Source: UPXZ01 sp035402725 (GTDB lineage: Bacteria; Bacteroidota; Bacteroidia; Bacteroidales; Paludibacteraceae). From it: a stretch of 32,842 nt of DNA. The first letter of the stretch is position 1; the number at the start of each line of letters is the position of its first letter. The DNA lies in assembly GCA_035402725.1 (NCBI GenBank), contig DAONDU010000004.1, forward strand, positions 1 to 32,842, given 5' to 3'. The notes under the pieces are model-generated. The model was not told where the DNA came from. It ran no database searches and saw only the letters and a list, made by a program, of their open reading frames with translations. Of this stretch, positions 32,784 to 32,842 are shown in pieces. The position numbers and the translations under genes were made by a program.

Positions 32784-32842
32784 TTACAATTCCTGACCAA
32801 TCACAAAGTGGAACTGGCTTCCGTGTGCTTTTGATTCGTTAA
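32784..32842 (-). CDS. bamA: BamA C-terminus (outer-membrane assembly factor), 5' part outside the window
   Basis: In the minus direction from the right edge one frame reads NESKAHGSQFHFVIGQEL and then stops at 32784-32786. Alternating aromatic and hydrophobic residues (QFHFVIGQEL) just before the stop look like the last beta-strand of an outer-membrane barrel, and the order bamA-skp-skp is conserved in Bacteroidota. Only 18 residues are visible, and the terminal residue is Leu rather than the usual Phe. The identification rests on context and strand pattern. Confidence 0.6.
   Translation of the reverse strand, partial: NESKAHGSQFHFVIGQEL

Overview
This window is chromosomal DNA of a member of the phylum Bacteroidota, most likely order Bacteroidales. 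The evidence is lineage-typical gene content: fused E1 alpha/beta 2-oxo acid dehydrogenase, GldG, DUF3078, DUF5683, a parA-parB-DUF5683-LysM/MltD run, and a bamA end followed by tandem skp genes. Perfect copies of the Bacteroidota -7 promoter element (TAnnTTTG) lie in front of many genes on both strands. Family and genus cannot be fixed from the sequence alone. Almost every base is accounted for by about 30 genes. No tRNA, rRNA, CRISPR array, insertion sequence or prophage gene was seen.

Layout. 1-3483 (minus strand) is a sugar-catabolism run: GH28 polygalacturonase-like enzyme, PHP-domain protein, and a class II aldolase cut by the left edge. 3579-9023 (minus) is a 2-oxo acid dehydrogenase operon in the order E2, E3, fused E1. 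9361-10449 (plus) is a secreted protein of unknown function. 10477-13704 (minus) holds an MsbA-type ABC exporter and purB. 13892-15790 (plus) is psd, a MazG-like gene and deoC, closed by a good terminator. 15918-17052 (plus) is cvpA-rnhB. 17047-20336 (minus) is DUF3078, rmuC and a small ribbon-helix-helix-like gene. 20491-23551 (plus) is yraN, pyrE, an SRPBCC protein and argH. 23555-26659 (minus) is a CotH-kinase lipoprotein followed by gldG. 26988-31481 (plus) is parA, parB, DUF5683, a LysM lytic transglycosylase, a MerR-type regulator and a YgbA-like cysteine protein. 31539-32842 (minus) is the last residues of bamA followed by two skp genes. The second half is therefore mainly cell-envelope and chromosome-segregation housekeeping.

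The most unusual structure is a family of GC-rich short repeats (core CCCCCTnAAGGGGG with a neighbouring GGGGG/CCCCC block) confined to 165-948 and 7484-7700. Copies come as inverted pairs with spacers of about 6, 82 and 125-170 bases, like REP doublets (REPINs). One full pair lies in frame inside the aldolase gene and adds 19 residues. Another copy codes part of that protein's N-terminus, a third supplies the stop codon of the PHP gene, and another begins directly after the stop codon of the E2 gene. The rest of the window looks like ordinary core genome. I did not find a convincing new defence, mobile or secretion system.
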